DNA from: Massilia sp. IC2-278
GTDB lineage: Bacteria; Pseudomonadota; Gammaproteobacteria; Burkholderiales; Burkholderiaceae_D
Assembly: GCF_020708045.1 (NCBI RefSeq)
Contig: NZ_JAJFES010000010.1
Coordinates: 1 to 64,000 of the forward strand
DNA length: 64,000 bases
Reading direction: 5' to 3'
Positions 37,045-47,799 of the stretch are shown piece after piece. Position 1 is the stretch's first letter, and each line of letters begins with the position of its first letter. Made by a program: the position numbers and the translations under genes. Below the pieces are notes generated by a model. It worked only from the letters and a program-made list of their open reading frames with translations. It did no database searches and had not been told where the DNA came from.

Positions 37045-38580
37045 TCACGGCTCCTTCGACGACTCCTTCGCCGCCCATTCCCTGACCTTCTTGCGCAAGG
37101 CCTTTTCCTTGCGCTCGAGCTGGCGCTGGTCGTGCCGCATCGTGCGCCACAGCGACCACACCATCAGCACGATCACCAGCGCGAACGGCAGCGCAAACAC
37201 GATGGTCGCCGTCTGCACCCCTTTCAGCCCGCCGGCCAGCAGCATGCTGATCGCGATCCCCGCCACCAGCACGCCCCACACGATCTTCACGCGCGGCGCC
37301 GGATTCGGATTGCCGCCGGAACTCATCATGCCCAGCACCAGCACCGCCGAGTCGCCGGAAGTGACGAAAAACACCAGCACCAGCACGGTCGCCACCACCG
37401 ACATCACGGTCCCGAACGGCAGCGCATCGAACAGGGTGAACAGCGCCGTCGAGGCGTCGAGCTTCACCGCCTCGCTGAGCGGCACGTGCTGCCAGATCTC
37501 CATGAACAGCGCGGTGCCGCCGAAGATCGAGAACCACACGAAGCCGGCCAGGGACGGCGCCAGCACGGTGCCGATGATGAATTCGCGGATGGTGCGCCCG
37601 CGCGAGACGCGCGCGATGAACAGGCCGACGAACGGCGACCACGCGATCCACCAGGCCCAGTAGAACACGGTCCAGGCGCCGACCCAGTTACTGTCGCGGA
37701 AAGGCGTGGCGCGCAGACTCATGCGCACCAGTTCGCTCAGGTAGCTGCCCAGCGTGGTGCCGAAGGTGTCGACGATCGCGACCGTCGGTCCCACCAGGAA
37801 CACCGCCAGCGCCAGCAGCGCCGCCAGCCCCATGTTGAAGTTCGACAGGTACTTGATGCCGCGGTCGACGCCGCTCACGGCCGAGGTCACGAACAGCATG
37901 GTGGTAATCACGATGATCGCCACCTGCGACAGCGGCGTCGTGTCGATCCCGAACACGGCCGCCAGGCCGCTGTTGATCTGCAGCGCGCCCATGCCCAGCG
38001 AGGCCGCCACGCCAAAGGCGGTGGCCACCGTCGCCAGCCCGTTGAAGGCGCCGGCAAAGCGGCGCAGCGGCGCCCAGGGCAGCGCGCGGATCGATTCGCT
38101 GATCAGCGCCGCGCGGCCGTGCCGGTACTGGAAGTAGGCGATCGCCAGCGCCACGATGCTGTACACCGCCCACGGGTGCAGGCCCCAGTGGAAGAAGGCG
38201 TAGCGCATCGCCGCGCCGGCCGCCTCGGGCGTGGCCGCGGTCAGGCCCGGCGGCGCGGTGGTGAAGTGCGAGATCGGCTCGGCCACGCCCCAGAACACCA
38301 GGCCGATGCCCATGCCGGCGGCGAACAGCATCGAGAACCAGGTGGCGTTCGAGAACTCGGGCTCCTCGTCGTCGTCGCCGAGCTTTAGGTTGCCGTAGCG
38401 GCTAAAGGCGAGGAAGCCCGCGAACAGCACCAGCCCGAGCACCAGCCACAAATAAAACCAGCCGAAATTGCGCGTGATGGAAGCCAGCAGCAGGTCGAAC
38501 AGGGCCGCCATGCTGGCCGGGGAAAAGATCCCCCAGAGGACGATGAGGAAGATGAAACCGGTTGTGAGGAGTAACTGCAT
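37045..38580 (-). CDS. BCCT family betaine/carnitine/choline transporter
   Basis: 511 residues, twelve hydrophobic segments. The BCCT hallmark in TM8 is complete: FYWAWWIAWSPFVGLFIARV, with the tryptophan cluster that forms the substrate cage, followed by SRGRTIREF. Also AAGMGIGLVFWGVAEPISHF. Imports quaternary ammonium solutes with sodium or protons, as osmoprotectants or carbon source. The long charged termini found in osmoregulated BetP are absent; the C terminus is a short basic helix (RKKVREWAAKESSKE). Substrate not decided. Confidence 0.94.
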   Translation of the reverse strand: MQLLLTTGFIFLIVLWGIFSPASMAALFDLLLASITRNFGWFYLWLVLGLVLFAGFLAFSRYGNLKLGDDDEEPEFSNATWFSMLFAAGMGIGLVFWGVAEPISHFTTAPPGLTAATPEAAGAAMRYAFFHWGLHPWAVYSIVALAIAYFQYRHGRAALISESIRALPWAPLRRFAGAFNGLATVATAFGVAASLGMGALQINSGLAAVFGIDTTPLSQVAIIVITTMLFVTSAVSGVDRGIKYLSNFNMGLAALLALAVFLVGPTVAIVDTFGTTLGSYLSELVRMSLRATPFRDSNWVGAWTVFYWAWWIAWSPFVGLFIARVSRGRTIREFIIGTVLAPSLAGFVWFSIFGGTALFMEIWQHVPLSEAVKLDASTALFTLFDALPFGTVMSVVATVLVLVFFVTSGDSAVLVLGMMSSGGNPNPAPRVKIVWGVLVAGIAISMLLAGGLKGVQTATIVFALPFALVIVLMVWSLWRTMRHDQRQLERKEKALRKKVREWAAKESSKEP

Positions 38581-38718
38581 GCAAAGGAGTCGGCACCGAA
38601 GCCTTGACAGAAGATTATCACATGCTAGTCCCTTTGCGCTTGACTGTCAGTTACAGCGGTTCAGGCGTGCGCGCCCTGCCCGCCCCTGCCGCGGGCCGTG
38701 CGGCCGGGCTGGCGCGCC

Positions 38719-39681
38719 TCAGTGGCGCAGCGCAATGCCGGGTTTGCGCCGCAGCGCGCTCAGCACCTCGCGCACCGGCAGGTGCCAGTTCAGTTCCGTG
38801 TTCGTGTGGTGCCAGGCATTGCGCGGCCGGTACTCGACGCTGATCGCCATGTTCGAATTCATCTCCCCGAACCAGTCGACCTCGCCCATCACGTCGATGA
38901 TGTTGCGGTAGCGCGGCGGCATGGCGATCGCCGCCGAGATCGTGACGATGGCCAGGTCGCCCAGCTCGTCGTCGCGGTGCTCGTCGTGCAGTGCGTACAG
39001 CGCTTCCGAGATCACCAGGTTGCCCTTCGAATGCCCGGTCAGCAGGCCGAAGCGAAAGCGGCGATCGGTCAGCAATTGGCACAGCGTGCGCGTGTCGAGG
39101 CTGGCGCGCGCCATGTTCATCGGCTCGGCCGGCCAACTGATCTCGAAGCGGTTGCCGCGCGCCAGGTCGTCGATCTGCTCGTACAGGTGGCGCATGCGGT
39201 TCAGGGCGCCGAACCAGAACCAGCCGCCGAGCGCCTCGGTCATCATGTCGGCCAGGCCGTAGCCCGACACCAGCGCCGCCACCGGCTCGCCGAAGGCATC
39301 GGCCACGTTGCGCGCAAAGGCCGCCGTGCCCAGCGCGGAACTGCCGACGCCGGCCACCGCGAGGATGCGGGTATGGATGCCGCCTTTCGCCGCGAACGCA
39401 TCGATGTCGGCGCACTTGGTCAGCGCGCCGTCGCCGGACGGCGGTACGATCAGCAGCGTACCTTCGCGCGCCAGCCACGGCGCCACCTCGACCGCCTCGT
39501 CCGGCGTGACCACGCCGACGTCGTAGAAGATCGCATCGAGCACGGCGTTGCGGCGCCGGTAGCCCTCGAGCGTCGCCTCGCGCAGCGGCGCCTTTGCCTG
39601 CACCACCTCGGTCGCCGTATTGCGTTTCAACTGGACGGACGCCAGCACCAGCGGCGTGCTGTTCCTGTTCTCCTCAGCCAT
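38719..39681 (-). CDS. putative alpha/beta-hydrolase fold protein
   Basis: 320 residues; the ATG at 39681 has GGGAGG upstream and is preferred to the one seven codons earlier. No signal peptide. A nucleophile elbow GHSKGN sits near residue 220, and an upstream part (LLIVPPSGDG, VAGVGSSALG) would fit the beta strands of the fold. The C terminus contains a conserved-looking HHTNTELNWHLPV that may provide the catalytic His. I do not recognise the family; lipase-like activity on small esters or lipids is only a guess. Confidence 0.6.
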   Translation of the reverse strand: MAEENRNSTPLVLASVQLKRNTATEVVQAKAPLREATLEGYRRRNAVLDAIFYDVGVVTPDEAVEVAPWLAREGTLLIVPPSGDGALTKCADIDAFAAKGGIHTRILAVAGVGSSALGTAAFARNVADAFGEPVAALVSGYGLADMMTEALGGWFWFGALNRMRHLYEQIDDLARGNRFEISWPAEPMNMARASLDTRTLCQLLTDRRFRFGLLTGHSKGNLVISEALYALHDEHRDDELGDLAIVTISAAIAMPPRYRNIIDVMGEVDWFGEMNSNMAISVEYRPRNAWHHTNTELNWHLPVREVLSALRRKPGIALRH

Positions 39682-39816
39682 GACCGACCTCCCATCGGGC
39701 ATGCGGACCGCACGCGATGCGCGGCCCTACCCGCGTAAGAGAGCATGTACGGCGCAAAGTTCACCGTCGGGGCTGGATTGGTTGGCATGGCCTGCAGCCG
39801 GGCCTGCGGCGTCGAC

Positions 39817-39980
39817 CGTACGGTGGGCACGCTGTGCCCACGCGGAAAGTCGCCCAGTGTTGGCCAGGTTTGAATGTGGTGGCCCGCCCCGAGACACTGT
39901 GTCTCGATGAAGGCACTGCGGCTTTAACAAGGCCAACATGACGCATCGTTCTGCGTGGGCACAGCGTGCCCACCGTACGG
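39817..39980. repeat. 164-bp imperfect inverted repeat bounded by palindromes
   Basis: The outer ends are palindromes of the GTAGGGTGG family in opposite orientation: GTACGGTGGGCACGCTGTGC (39819 on) and GTGGGCACAGCGTGCCCACC (39955 on). Inside, the two arms stay similar (GTGTTGGCCAGGTTT near 39858 against the reverse complement of AACAAGGCCAACATGACG near 39927), and the centre is a perfect small hairpin GAGACA-CTG-TGTCTC (39891-39905). No ORF of its own. It looks like a small non-autonomous element or two merged repeats. Confidence 0.7.
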
Positions 39981-40316
39981 TCACGGCCGCAGGCCGAAAA
40001 CGATCCGATCACGGCCGCAGGCCGGAGAGGATTCGATCACGGCCGCAGGCCGAAAACGATTCGATCATGGCCGCAGGCCGGGGACGATTCGATCACGGCC
40101 GCAGGCCGGAGACGATTCGATCACGGCCGCAGGCCGGAGACGATCCGATCACGGCCGCAGGCCGGAGACGATTCGATCATGGCCGCAGGTCGAAGAAGAT
40201 TCGATCACGGCCGCAGGCCGGAGACGATTCGATCACGGCCGCAGGCCGGAGAGACGATTCGGTTATGGCCGCAGGCCGCAGACGATTCGGTTATAGCCGC
40301 AGGCCGGAAACAATTC
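39981..40316. repeat. 28-bp tandem array, about twelve units, each a hairpin
   Basis: Twelve consecutive units of consensus TCACGGCCGCAGGCCGGAGA followed by CGATTCGA; one unit is 30 bp, the last two are diverged and a remnant follows. Each contains CGGCC-GCA-GGCCG, able to fold as a 5-bp hairpin on both strands. The array begins directly at the end of the 164-bp inverted repeat and ends 28 bp before the stop of the hybrid kinase gene, so stressosome operon transcripts would run into it. No unique spacers, so not CRISPR. Confidence 0.9.
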
Positions 40317-40344
40317 ACCACGGCGCAAGCCGATGGCGATCACG

Positions 40345-42230
<1,886 letters not shown>

Positions 42231-42234
<4 letters not shown>

Positions 42235-43577
42235 GATTCGGTGTCGTCTGCGCTGCCGATCAGCGCGGCAGGAAAGCGGCGCGGCAGCGTGAGGGTGAAG
42301 GTCGAGCCGACGCCGGTCCGGCTGACCACGTCGACGCGCCCGCCGAGCAGGTCGGCCAGGCGGCGGCACAGCGGCAGGCCGAGGCCGGTGCCCTTGATGC
42401 GGCGCTGCAGCGGGTGCTCGACCTGGGCGAATTCTTCGAAAATCAGTTGCAGGTGGTCGGGCGCGATGCCGATGCCGGTGTCGGTCACGGCAAACACGAT
42501 GTCATCGGTGCCGGCTTCATACGAAGCCGTCACGCGTACCGAACCCTGCTCGGTGAACTTCAGCGCGTTCGAGATGAAGTTGCGCAGGATCTGGGAAATC
42601 TTGCCTTCGTCGGATTCGAAGGCCTCTTCCACGCCGCCGTTGTCGAACACCAGTTCCACGCGCTCGGACGTGACCAGCGGGCGCAGCATGCCCTTCAGGG
42701 CGCGGAACAGGTTGTCCACGACCACCGGCGCCAGCTGGGTCTCGACCTTGCCGGCCTCGATCTTGGCCAGGTCGAGCAAGTCGTTCACCAGCTCCGACAA
42801 ATCGGTGGCGGCGGTCTCGATGAAGCGTACCTGGCGCTCCTGCTCCGGCGTCAGGTCGCCGTCCATGCGGTCGAGCAGGAGTTTCGACAGTGCGCGGATC
42901 GAGGACAGCGGCGTGCGCAGTTCGTGGCTGGTGTTCGACAGGAAGCGCGACTTCATTTCGTCGGCCTTGCGCAGGCGCTCGGCCTTGTCTTCGATCTCGG
43001 CGTACAGCGCGACGATGCCGCGGTTCGTATCTTCGAGTTCGCGCGTCAGCGACAGCAAATCTTCCTGGCGCTCGCGCAGCTCGGCCAGGGTTTCGACCAG
43101 TTCCCGGTTCTGCTGCTGCACTTCCTGCCAGGTGTTGGGGGTGGGCGCGGCCGCCAGTTCGGCGCCGATCTGGGCCAGGCGCGCGCTGCCCAATGGCGGC
43201 TGCGGCGGCAAGGCCTTGCGCATCACCACCGCCGTCGTGCCGGCGCCGTCGGCGATCTCGCAGGCGTCCATCAGGCGGTGCGCGGTGACGATCGCCGGGT
43301 CGCCGGCGAGGCTGGCCTCGACGCTGCCGAGATGGGCGCCGGCGTTGATGCTCACTTCGAGCTGCTGGGCGCCGCGCCCCTCGGCCAGGCAAAAGACGGC
43401 GCGCGCGCCGGGGCCGCCAAGCGACGCGGCGCGCGCCACTTCGGAGACGGCGGTGGCGATGCGCACCTGGTCCTGTTTCGAGAAGCCGAGCAGGTGCGAG
43501 ACCTGGCGCGCACGCTGGCGCACCAGCACCACGTCCTGGTCGCTCTCCAGGGCCACGTTCAGGATACGCTGGCTCAT
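42231..43577 (-). CDS. histidine kinase with degenerate RsbT-like N-terminal domain
   Basis: 448 residues from the ATG at 43577 (four-base overlap with the preceding gene). Residues ~1-135 align by eye with the RsbT-type ATPase of its operon neighbours, but the N box is lost (SEVARAASLGG), the DxGPG motif reads NAGAH, and the GTGLG box is missing; only the end AHRLMDACEI remains. A coiled coil (~165-225) leads to HisKA (SNTSHELRTPLSSIRALS) and an intact HATPase (NFISNALKFTEQGS, DTGIGIAPDH, GTGLGLPLCRRL). No membrane segment. Probably it docks on the stressosome complex through the dead domain; inference. Confidence 0.88.
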
Positions 43578-44605
43578 GAATGGTCTTCCCTTCTGCGCAC
43601 CACCAGCACCATGGCGTCGTCGCGGCGGCGGATGTAGTCGCGCATCAGCACCGCCGCGATCAGCGCCGGGCTGTGCCCGAGCAGGCCAGGGTATCGATCG
43701 AGGTCCCACTGGGTCTGGATGCCGTCCGAATGCATGATCACCAGGGCGCCCGGCGGGCAAGGCACGCTGAACTCCTGCACCTTGCGCATGTTGTGGCCGA
43801 CGATGCCGTTGTGCGAGATGAGCGCGCGCCGCGCTTCGCCATCGATCACGTAGGCGCCGATGTTGCCGATGCCGGCAAAGCGCAGCGTGTCGCTCTCGAA
43901 ATCGATGCGCGCCGCCGCCAGCGCCGCGCCGCGCGTGATGCGCAGCGCCTGGTGCGAGGCGTCGACCAGCTGCGCCGGCTCCGACGCCGGGCGGTGCTGC
44001 AGTTCGGCGATGGCGGCGTGCGCCGCCGTCGCCGCTTCCGGCCCATGGCCGAGGCCATCGGCGGCGAGCAGGGTCGCCCCCGCGCCGTCGCAGGCCACGC
44101 CCCAGCCGTCGCCGCAGGCATCCTCGCCGGCCAGCGGCACGCTCAGGGCGCCGACTTCGACCCGGCACAGCCCGGGCGCCGCTTCGTCGCGCCACAGGCG
44201 CATGAAGAACAGCGCGCCCTGCCCGGGGTTGGAGTACACGTCGAACTCGCTGGCCAGGCGGCGCAGCGCACCCAGGCCCGTGCCCGCGGTGCCGGCGGTG
44301 GACATGCCGTCGCGCAGGCAGGCGTCGAGATCGACGATGCCGGGGCCGTTGTCGACCGCCAGCACATCGATCCCGGGCACGCCTTCGGCCTGGGCCAGGT
44401 TCAGGTAAATGGTGCCCTCTTGCGCATGCTTGAGGAGATTGGTGCCGGCTTCGGTGACGATCAGCGCCAGCTGGCCGGCGCGGGTTTCGTTGAAACCGAG
44501 GTCGACCGCCAGGCGCTGCCCGGCGCGGCGCGCGGCGGCGATGTCGCTGGCATGGGTAATGGCAAACGACAGCTGGGTATCCAGCGAAGAAATCAGCGTT
44601 TCCAT
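43574..44605 (-). CDS. RsbT-like ATPase fused to SpoIIE/RsbX-type phosphatase
   Basis: 343 residues. The N-terminal HATPase (~1-135) is intact: VTEAGTNLLKHAQEG, DNGPGIVDLDACLRDG and GTAGTGLGALRRLASEFDV. The C-terminal part (~150-340) is a PP2C/SpoIIE phosphatase with ADGLGHGPEAA and VIMHSDGIQTQW. In stressosomes RsbX dephosphorylates RsbR and RsbS to reset the complex; here that activity is fused to a kinase-like domain. The gene overlaps rsbT by 13 bases and the next gene by 4. Confidence 0.9.
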   Translation of the reverse strand: METLISSLDTQLSFAITHASDIAAARRAGQRLAVDLGFNETRAGQLALIVTEAGTNLLKHAQEGTIYLNLAQAEGVPGIDVLAVDNGPGIVDLDACLRDGMSTAGTAGTGLGALRRLASEFDVYSNPGQGALFFMRLWRDEAAPGLCRVEVGALSVPLAGEDACGDGWGVACDGAGATLLAADGLGHGPEAATAAHAAIAELQHRPASEPAQLVDASHQALRITRGAALAAARIDFESDTLRFAGIGNIGAYVIDGEARRALISHNGIVGHNMRKVQEFSVPCPPGALVIMHSDGIQTQWDLDRYPGLLGHSPALIAAVLMRDYIRRRDDAMVLVVRRREDHS

Positions 44606-45054
44606 TTCACGACCGCGACCGCGGTGCCCTCTCCCACGCGGGTGTCGATCTCGAACTCGTCGACCAGGCGCTTCGAGCCGCTCAGGCCCAGGCCCAGGCC
44701 GCCGCCGGTGGTGTAGCCGTCGCGCAGCGCCAGGTCCAGGTCGGGGATGCCGGGCCCGTTGTCGACGAACAGCAGGCCGATGCCGTTGCGGAAACCGTCG
44801 GCCAGCTTGTCGAGGTGGCAGGCGCCGCCGCCGCCGTACTTGATGGTGTTGCGTCCGAGCTCGCTGGCGGCGGTGACCAGCTTGGTCTGGTCGATCAGCG
44901 ACAGGCCGATGGCGACCGCGCGCTCGCGCACCTGCTTGCGCAGGCCGACCACGTCTTCGTCGCCGCGCAGCGGCAGCGTGACACGGTCGACGCGCAGCCG
45001 GGCGTTCGCTTCGAGCAGCCCGGTATCGAATTCAACTGCGGTTGCAGCGTTCAT
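44593..45054 (-). CDS. rsbT: stressosome switch kinase RsbT
   Basis: 153 residues, a GHKL-type serine/threonine kinase. It has every RsbT motif: SELGRNTIKYGGGG (N box), DNGPGIPDLDLALRDGYTTG followed by GGLGLGLSGSKRLVDEFEI. Known RsbT proteins are held by RsbR/RsbS, phosphorylate both on stress, and are then released to activate a downstream partner. The start overlaps the rsbS stop by four bases. Confidence 0.95.
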   Translation of the reverse strand: MNAATAVEFDTGLLEANARLRVDRVTLPLRGDEDVVGLRKQVRERAVAIGLSLIDQTKLVTAASELGRNTIKYGGGGACHLDKLADGFRNGIGLLFVDNGPGIPDLDLALRDGYTTGGGLGLGLSGSKRLVDEFEIDTRVGEGTAVAVVKWKR

Positions 45055-45410
45055 CTAGTCAGGTTCTTTCCGAGCAGGGCCATGCCCTTTTCGACGTTCA
45101 GCGCCGTCTTGACCCCATGCAGGGTCAGGCCCAGCTCCACCAGGGTGATCGCAACGGCCGGCTGCATGCCGACCACCACGGTCTGGGCGTCGAGCACGCG
45201 CGCCATCGCCGCCGTATTGCTGATCATACGCCCGATGAAGGAGTCGACCAGGTCCAGCGCCGAAATATCGATCAGCACGCCCTTGGCGCTGTCGCTGACG
45301 ATGCGCTCGGTCAGGTCGTCCTGCAGGGTCATGGCCAGGCGGTCGTGCATGTCGACCTGGATGGTGACCAGCAGCAGGTCGCCCATCCGCAGAATTGGAA
45401 TGCGTTCCAT
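45051..45410 (-). CDS. rsbS: stressosome STAS protein RsbS
   Basis: 119 residues, a single STAS domain. The N terminus IPILRMGDLLLVTIQVDMHD and the phosphosite region IDISALDLVDSFIGRMI, with the Ser that RsbT phosphorylates in the family, identify RsbS. It forms the core of the stressosome with RsbR. Three bases separate it from rsbR and it overlaps rsbT. Confidence 0.95.
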   Translation of the reverse strand: MERIPILRMGDLLLVTIQVDMHDRLAMTLQDDLTERIVSDSAKGVLIDISALDLVDSFIGRMISNTAAMARVLDAQTVVVGMQPAVAITLVELGLTLHGVKTALNVEKGMALLGKNLTR

Positions 45411-45413
45411 CGC

Positions 45414-46274
45414 TTATGCCTTGGCAACCAGCGCGGTACCGGTGCGCTCCAGCGCCACCACGAAGGCGTCGGCCAGGGTGGCCTTGGTCATCACGTCTTC
45501 CAGGTTCACGCCCAGGTGCACGATGGTCTGTGCGATCTGCGGGCGGATGCCGCTGATGATGCAGTCGGCGCCCATCAGGCGCGCGGCGGCGATGGTCTTC
45601 ATCAGGTGCTGGGCGACCAGGGTGTCGACGGTCGGCACGCCGGTGATGTCGATGATGGCGATGATGGCGCCGGTGTCGACGATCTTTTGCAGGATGTTTT
45701 CCATCACCACCTGGGTACGCGCCGAATCCAGGGTGCCGATCAGCGGCAGCGCCAGGATGCCGTTCCAGAGTTTCACGACCGGGGTCGACAGCTCCAGCAG
45801 TTCCTGCTGCTGGCGCACGATGATCTGGTCTTTCGCCTTCTGGAAGACTTCGATGGTGTACAGGCCCAGCTTGTCGAGCAGGGTGCTGATCGACCACGAG
45901 GCGGCGGCCAGGGCTTCCGGCTCGCCGCCGAAACCGGCGGTCATCTGGGCGAAGATCGGCTGCTTCAGCGAGAAGACAAACGTGGCGGTTTCGCTCGGGG
46001 TCGAGCCCGACTTGGCGCGGCTGGACGAAATCTCGGCCAGCAGGTCGCGCACTTCATCCCACGAGCGATGCTCGACGTTTTCCAGTTCGCCGGCGCGGGT
46101 GGCGGCAGCGAAAGCAGCCAGGAACTGCTGGCAGTGGCCGCGCAGTTGCGCCTTCGAGCTGGCAGTGCCGCGCACGGTCAGCGCCTCGAGCTGCGCAATC
46201 CATTGCGAGCCGATCTCGGCTTCGTGTTCCTGGATGAGCTGGCTGATGCGGGCGGCGTTGTCCTTCGTGGTCAT
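45414..46274 (-). CDS. rsbR: stressosome sensor RsbR
   Basis: 286 residues from the ATG at 46274 (AAGGACGAAGAG upstream). The N-terminal helical domain (~5-150, ISQLIQEHEAEIGSQWIAQL) resembles the RsbRD-type N domain rather than a heme globin. The C-terminal STAS domain carries both phospho-threonine sites of the family: LIGTLDSAR and GVPTVDTLVAQH. The N domains should project from the stressosome as sensors; the signal is unknown. First gene of a six-gene operon. Confidence 0.93.
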   Translation of the reverse strand: MTTKDNAARISQLIQEHEAEIGSQWIAQLEALTVRGTASSKAQLRGHCQQFLAAFAAATRAGELENVEHRSWDEVRDLLAEISSSRAKSGSTPSETATFVFSLKQPIFAQMTAGFGGEPEALAAASWSISTLLDKLGLYTIEVFQKAKDQIIVRQQQELLELSTPVVKLWNGILALPLIGTLDSARTQVVMENILQKIVDTGAIIAIIDITGVPTVDTLVAQHLMKTIAAARLMGADCIISGIRPQIAQTIVHLGVNLEDVMTKATLADAFVVALERTGTALVAKA

Positions 46275-46445
46275 CTCTTCGTCCTTGGTCGGTTTTTTGG
46301 AGTATTGGTCCGGGTCGTGTGCGCCGGTTGGACGCACCGCTCCCATGATTGGAAAAATGGCCAACTATAACACCTATTCAACTTTCACCACGGCACGCTT
46401 GTGCATACGAAAAAGCGCGGAGATACACAATTGACAGGCTGTTTT

Positions 46446-47672
46446 TTATTCCGCCGCCAGCGCATCCGACTTGGCCTGAAGCGCCGTCAGCAAGGCCTCG
46501 TCCGGGAAGGCGGTCACGCGCCAGCGCGGCAGCTGGAAGCCCTCCTGCGGCACCATCAAGTGGCCGGCGGCGGCGGCCAGGTCGGCCCAGGCCACGTTCC
46601 AGCGCCGCCCTTCCCGGCCCGGCTCGTCGAGGTAGCCGAGGACGATGCGGTCTGTCTCGGGCAGCAGCGCCTCGACGCCGGCGGTCCAGGTCGACACACT
46701 GAAGATGCGCTCGTCCTCGCCCTTCACCAGCATGTAGGTGGCAACGAAGACATCGGTCCCATCCTTCTCGTAGCGCTGGTCGAGCAGGGTTTTCTGCTCG
46801 GCGTAGTCTTCCTGCAGCGCCATGCGCCGCAAATCGGCCAGCTTGCGCGCCACCTCTTCGTCGGCCGGCAGATACCGGACCGCCTTGCCGTCGACGTACT
46901 CGTACATCAGGGTCGACACGCGCCGCCCTTCGGTCTGGATGGCCGACTGCGCATAGGTCACCAGGGTCAGCAGGTCTTCGCGGTCGTGCGAGGCCGACAG
47001 CAGCATGCGCCCGCGCGTCGGGATCATCACGACCGGATGCTGGCCGGCCACGCGGTGCACCAGGTCGGGCAGCAGGATGCGCGAGGAATCGTAGGCGTCG
47101 TTCCAGTCGCTGGCAAAGTGGTTGGCGCCGATTTGGACGAATTGCTCGGCCGCCAGGTCGCGCAGGTTGTCGAGGGCGATGGCGCTGGCGGCTTCCTTCG
47201 CCACGCCCCATTTGTCGAGCTGGCTGGTGTCGAGGACGCGGGTCAGGTGCTCGGTGTCCCAGGCCAGCAGCATCACGGTATCGAGGCTGAAGTCGCTTGC
47301 TGCGAAGCCGGTGTTCGGGGCGGCGTCCGCCAGCGGGCCGAGCTGGGCCGCCTGGAGGAAGGCGCCGGTACGCAGCACGGGCAGCAGGTTGCGTTTTACT
47401 GCTTCGAAGGTATCCGGGATATCGGTCGGAACGAACAGGTTCGCATACTTGTCGACGACGGCGCGACGCCCGGCGCGCGAGGCCTGGCAATAGTCGTGGT
47501 AGAAGTTATGCAGGTTGACGGCGCCGCCCTCGGCGCCGGACATCAGGATGCGGAAGTTGGGGGCGTCGAATTCCATCGGGCCTTGATGACCGCGCTCCCT
47601 GGCCGCCTGCATGGCGATCTGGGCGAATTTTTCAGGCGAGGGCTTGCGGAAGAAAAGGTCGAGGATTCCCAC
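46446..47672 (-). CDS. DUF1444-like protein of unknown function
   Basis: 408 residues. The start chosen is a GTG at 47672 (GILDLFFRKPSPEKFAQIAM) with CGGAG upstream; the open frame continues but enters the repeat-bearing spacer. No signal peptide or membrane helix. The pattern NLHNFYHDYCQA...RRAVVDKYANL, then LLPVLRTGAFL and LVTYAQSAIQTEGRRVSTLMYEY, resembles YtpQ/DUF1444 proteins, though it is longer than the Bacillus member. Not obviously related to the stressosome operon, which starts 170 bp downstream on the same strand. Confidence 0.7.
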   Translation of the reverse strand: MGILDLFFRKPSPEKFAQIAMQAARERGHQGPMEFDAPNFRILMSGAEGGAVNLHNFYHDYCQASRAGRRAVVDKYANLFVPTDIPDTFEAVKRNLLPVLRTGAFLQAAQLGPLADAAPNTGFAASDFSLDTVMLLAWDTEHLTRVLDTSQLDKWGVAKEAASAIALDNLRDLAAEQFVQIGANHFASDWNDAYDSSRILLPDLVHRVAGQHPVVMIPTRGRMLLSASHDREDLLTLVTYAQSAIQTEGRRVSTLMYEYVDGKAVRYLPADEEVARKLADLRRMALQEDYAEQKTLLDQRYEKDGTDVFVATYMLVKGEDERIFSVSTWTAGVEALLPETDRIVLGYLDEPGREGRRWNVAWADLAAAAGHLMVPQEGFQLPRWRVTAFPDEALLTALQAKSDALAAE

Positions 47673-47799
47673 GGTGTGCTCCGAGATGGCGATAGCTCGG
47701 CAGTGTAGAGGGCCGGGGGCATGGCGTCCATCGTCAATCGTACGCGCGCTCTTGGACCACCCGCATGGCTGCGCAACTTGAATCAAACGTACAGCTACC

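Noticed and set aside
39981..40316. CRISPR-like array
   Set aside because: The units follow each other without unique spacers and there are no cas genes in the window, so it is a simple tandem repeat.
42414..43637. 407-codon plus-strand ORF opposite the kinase operon
   Set aside because: Shadow of the histidine kinase gene; no start signal or recognisable domain.
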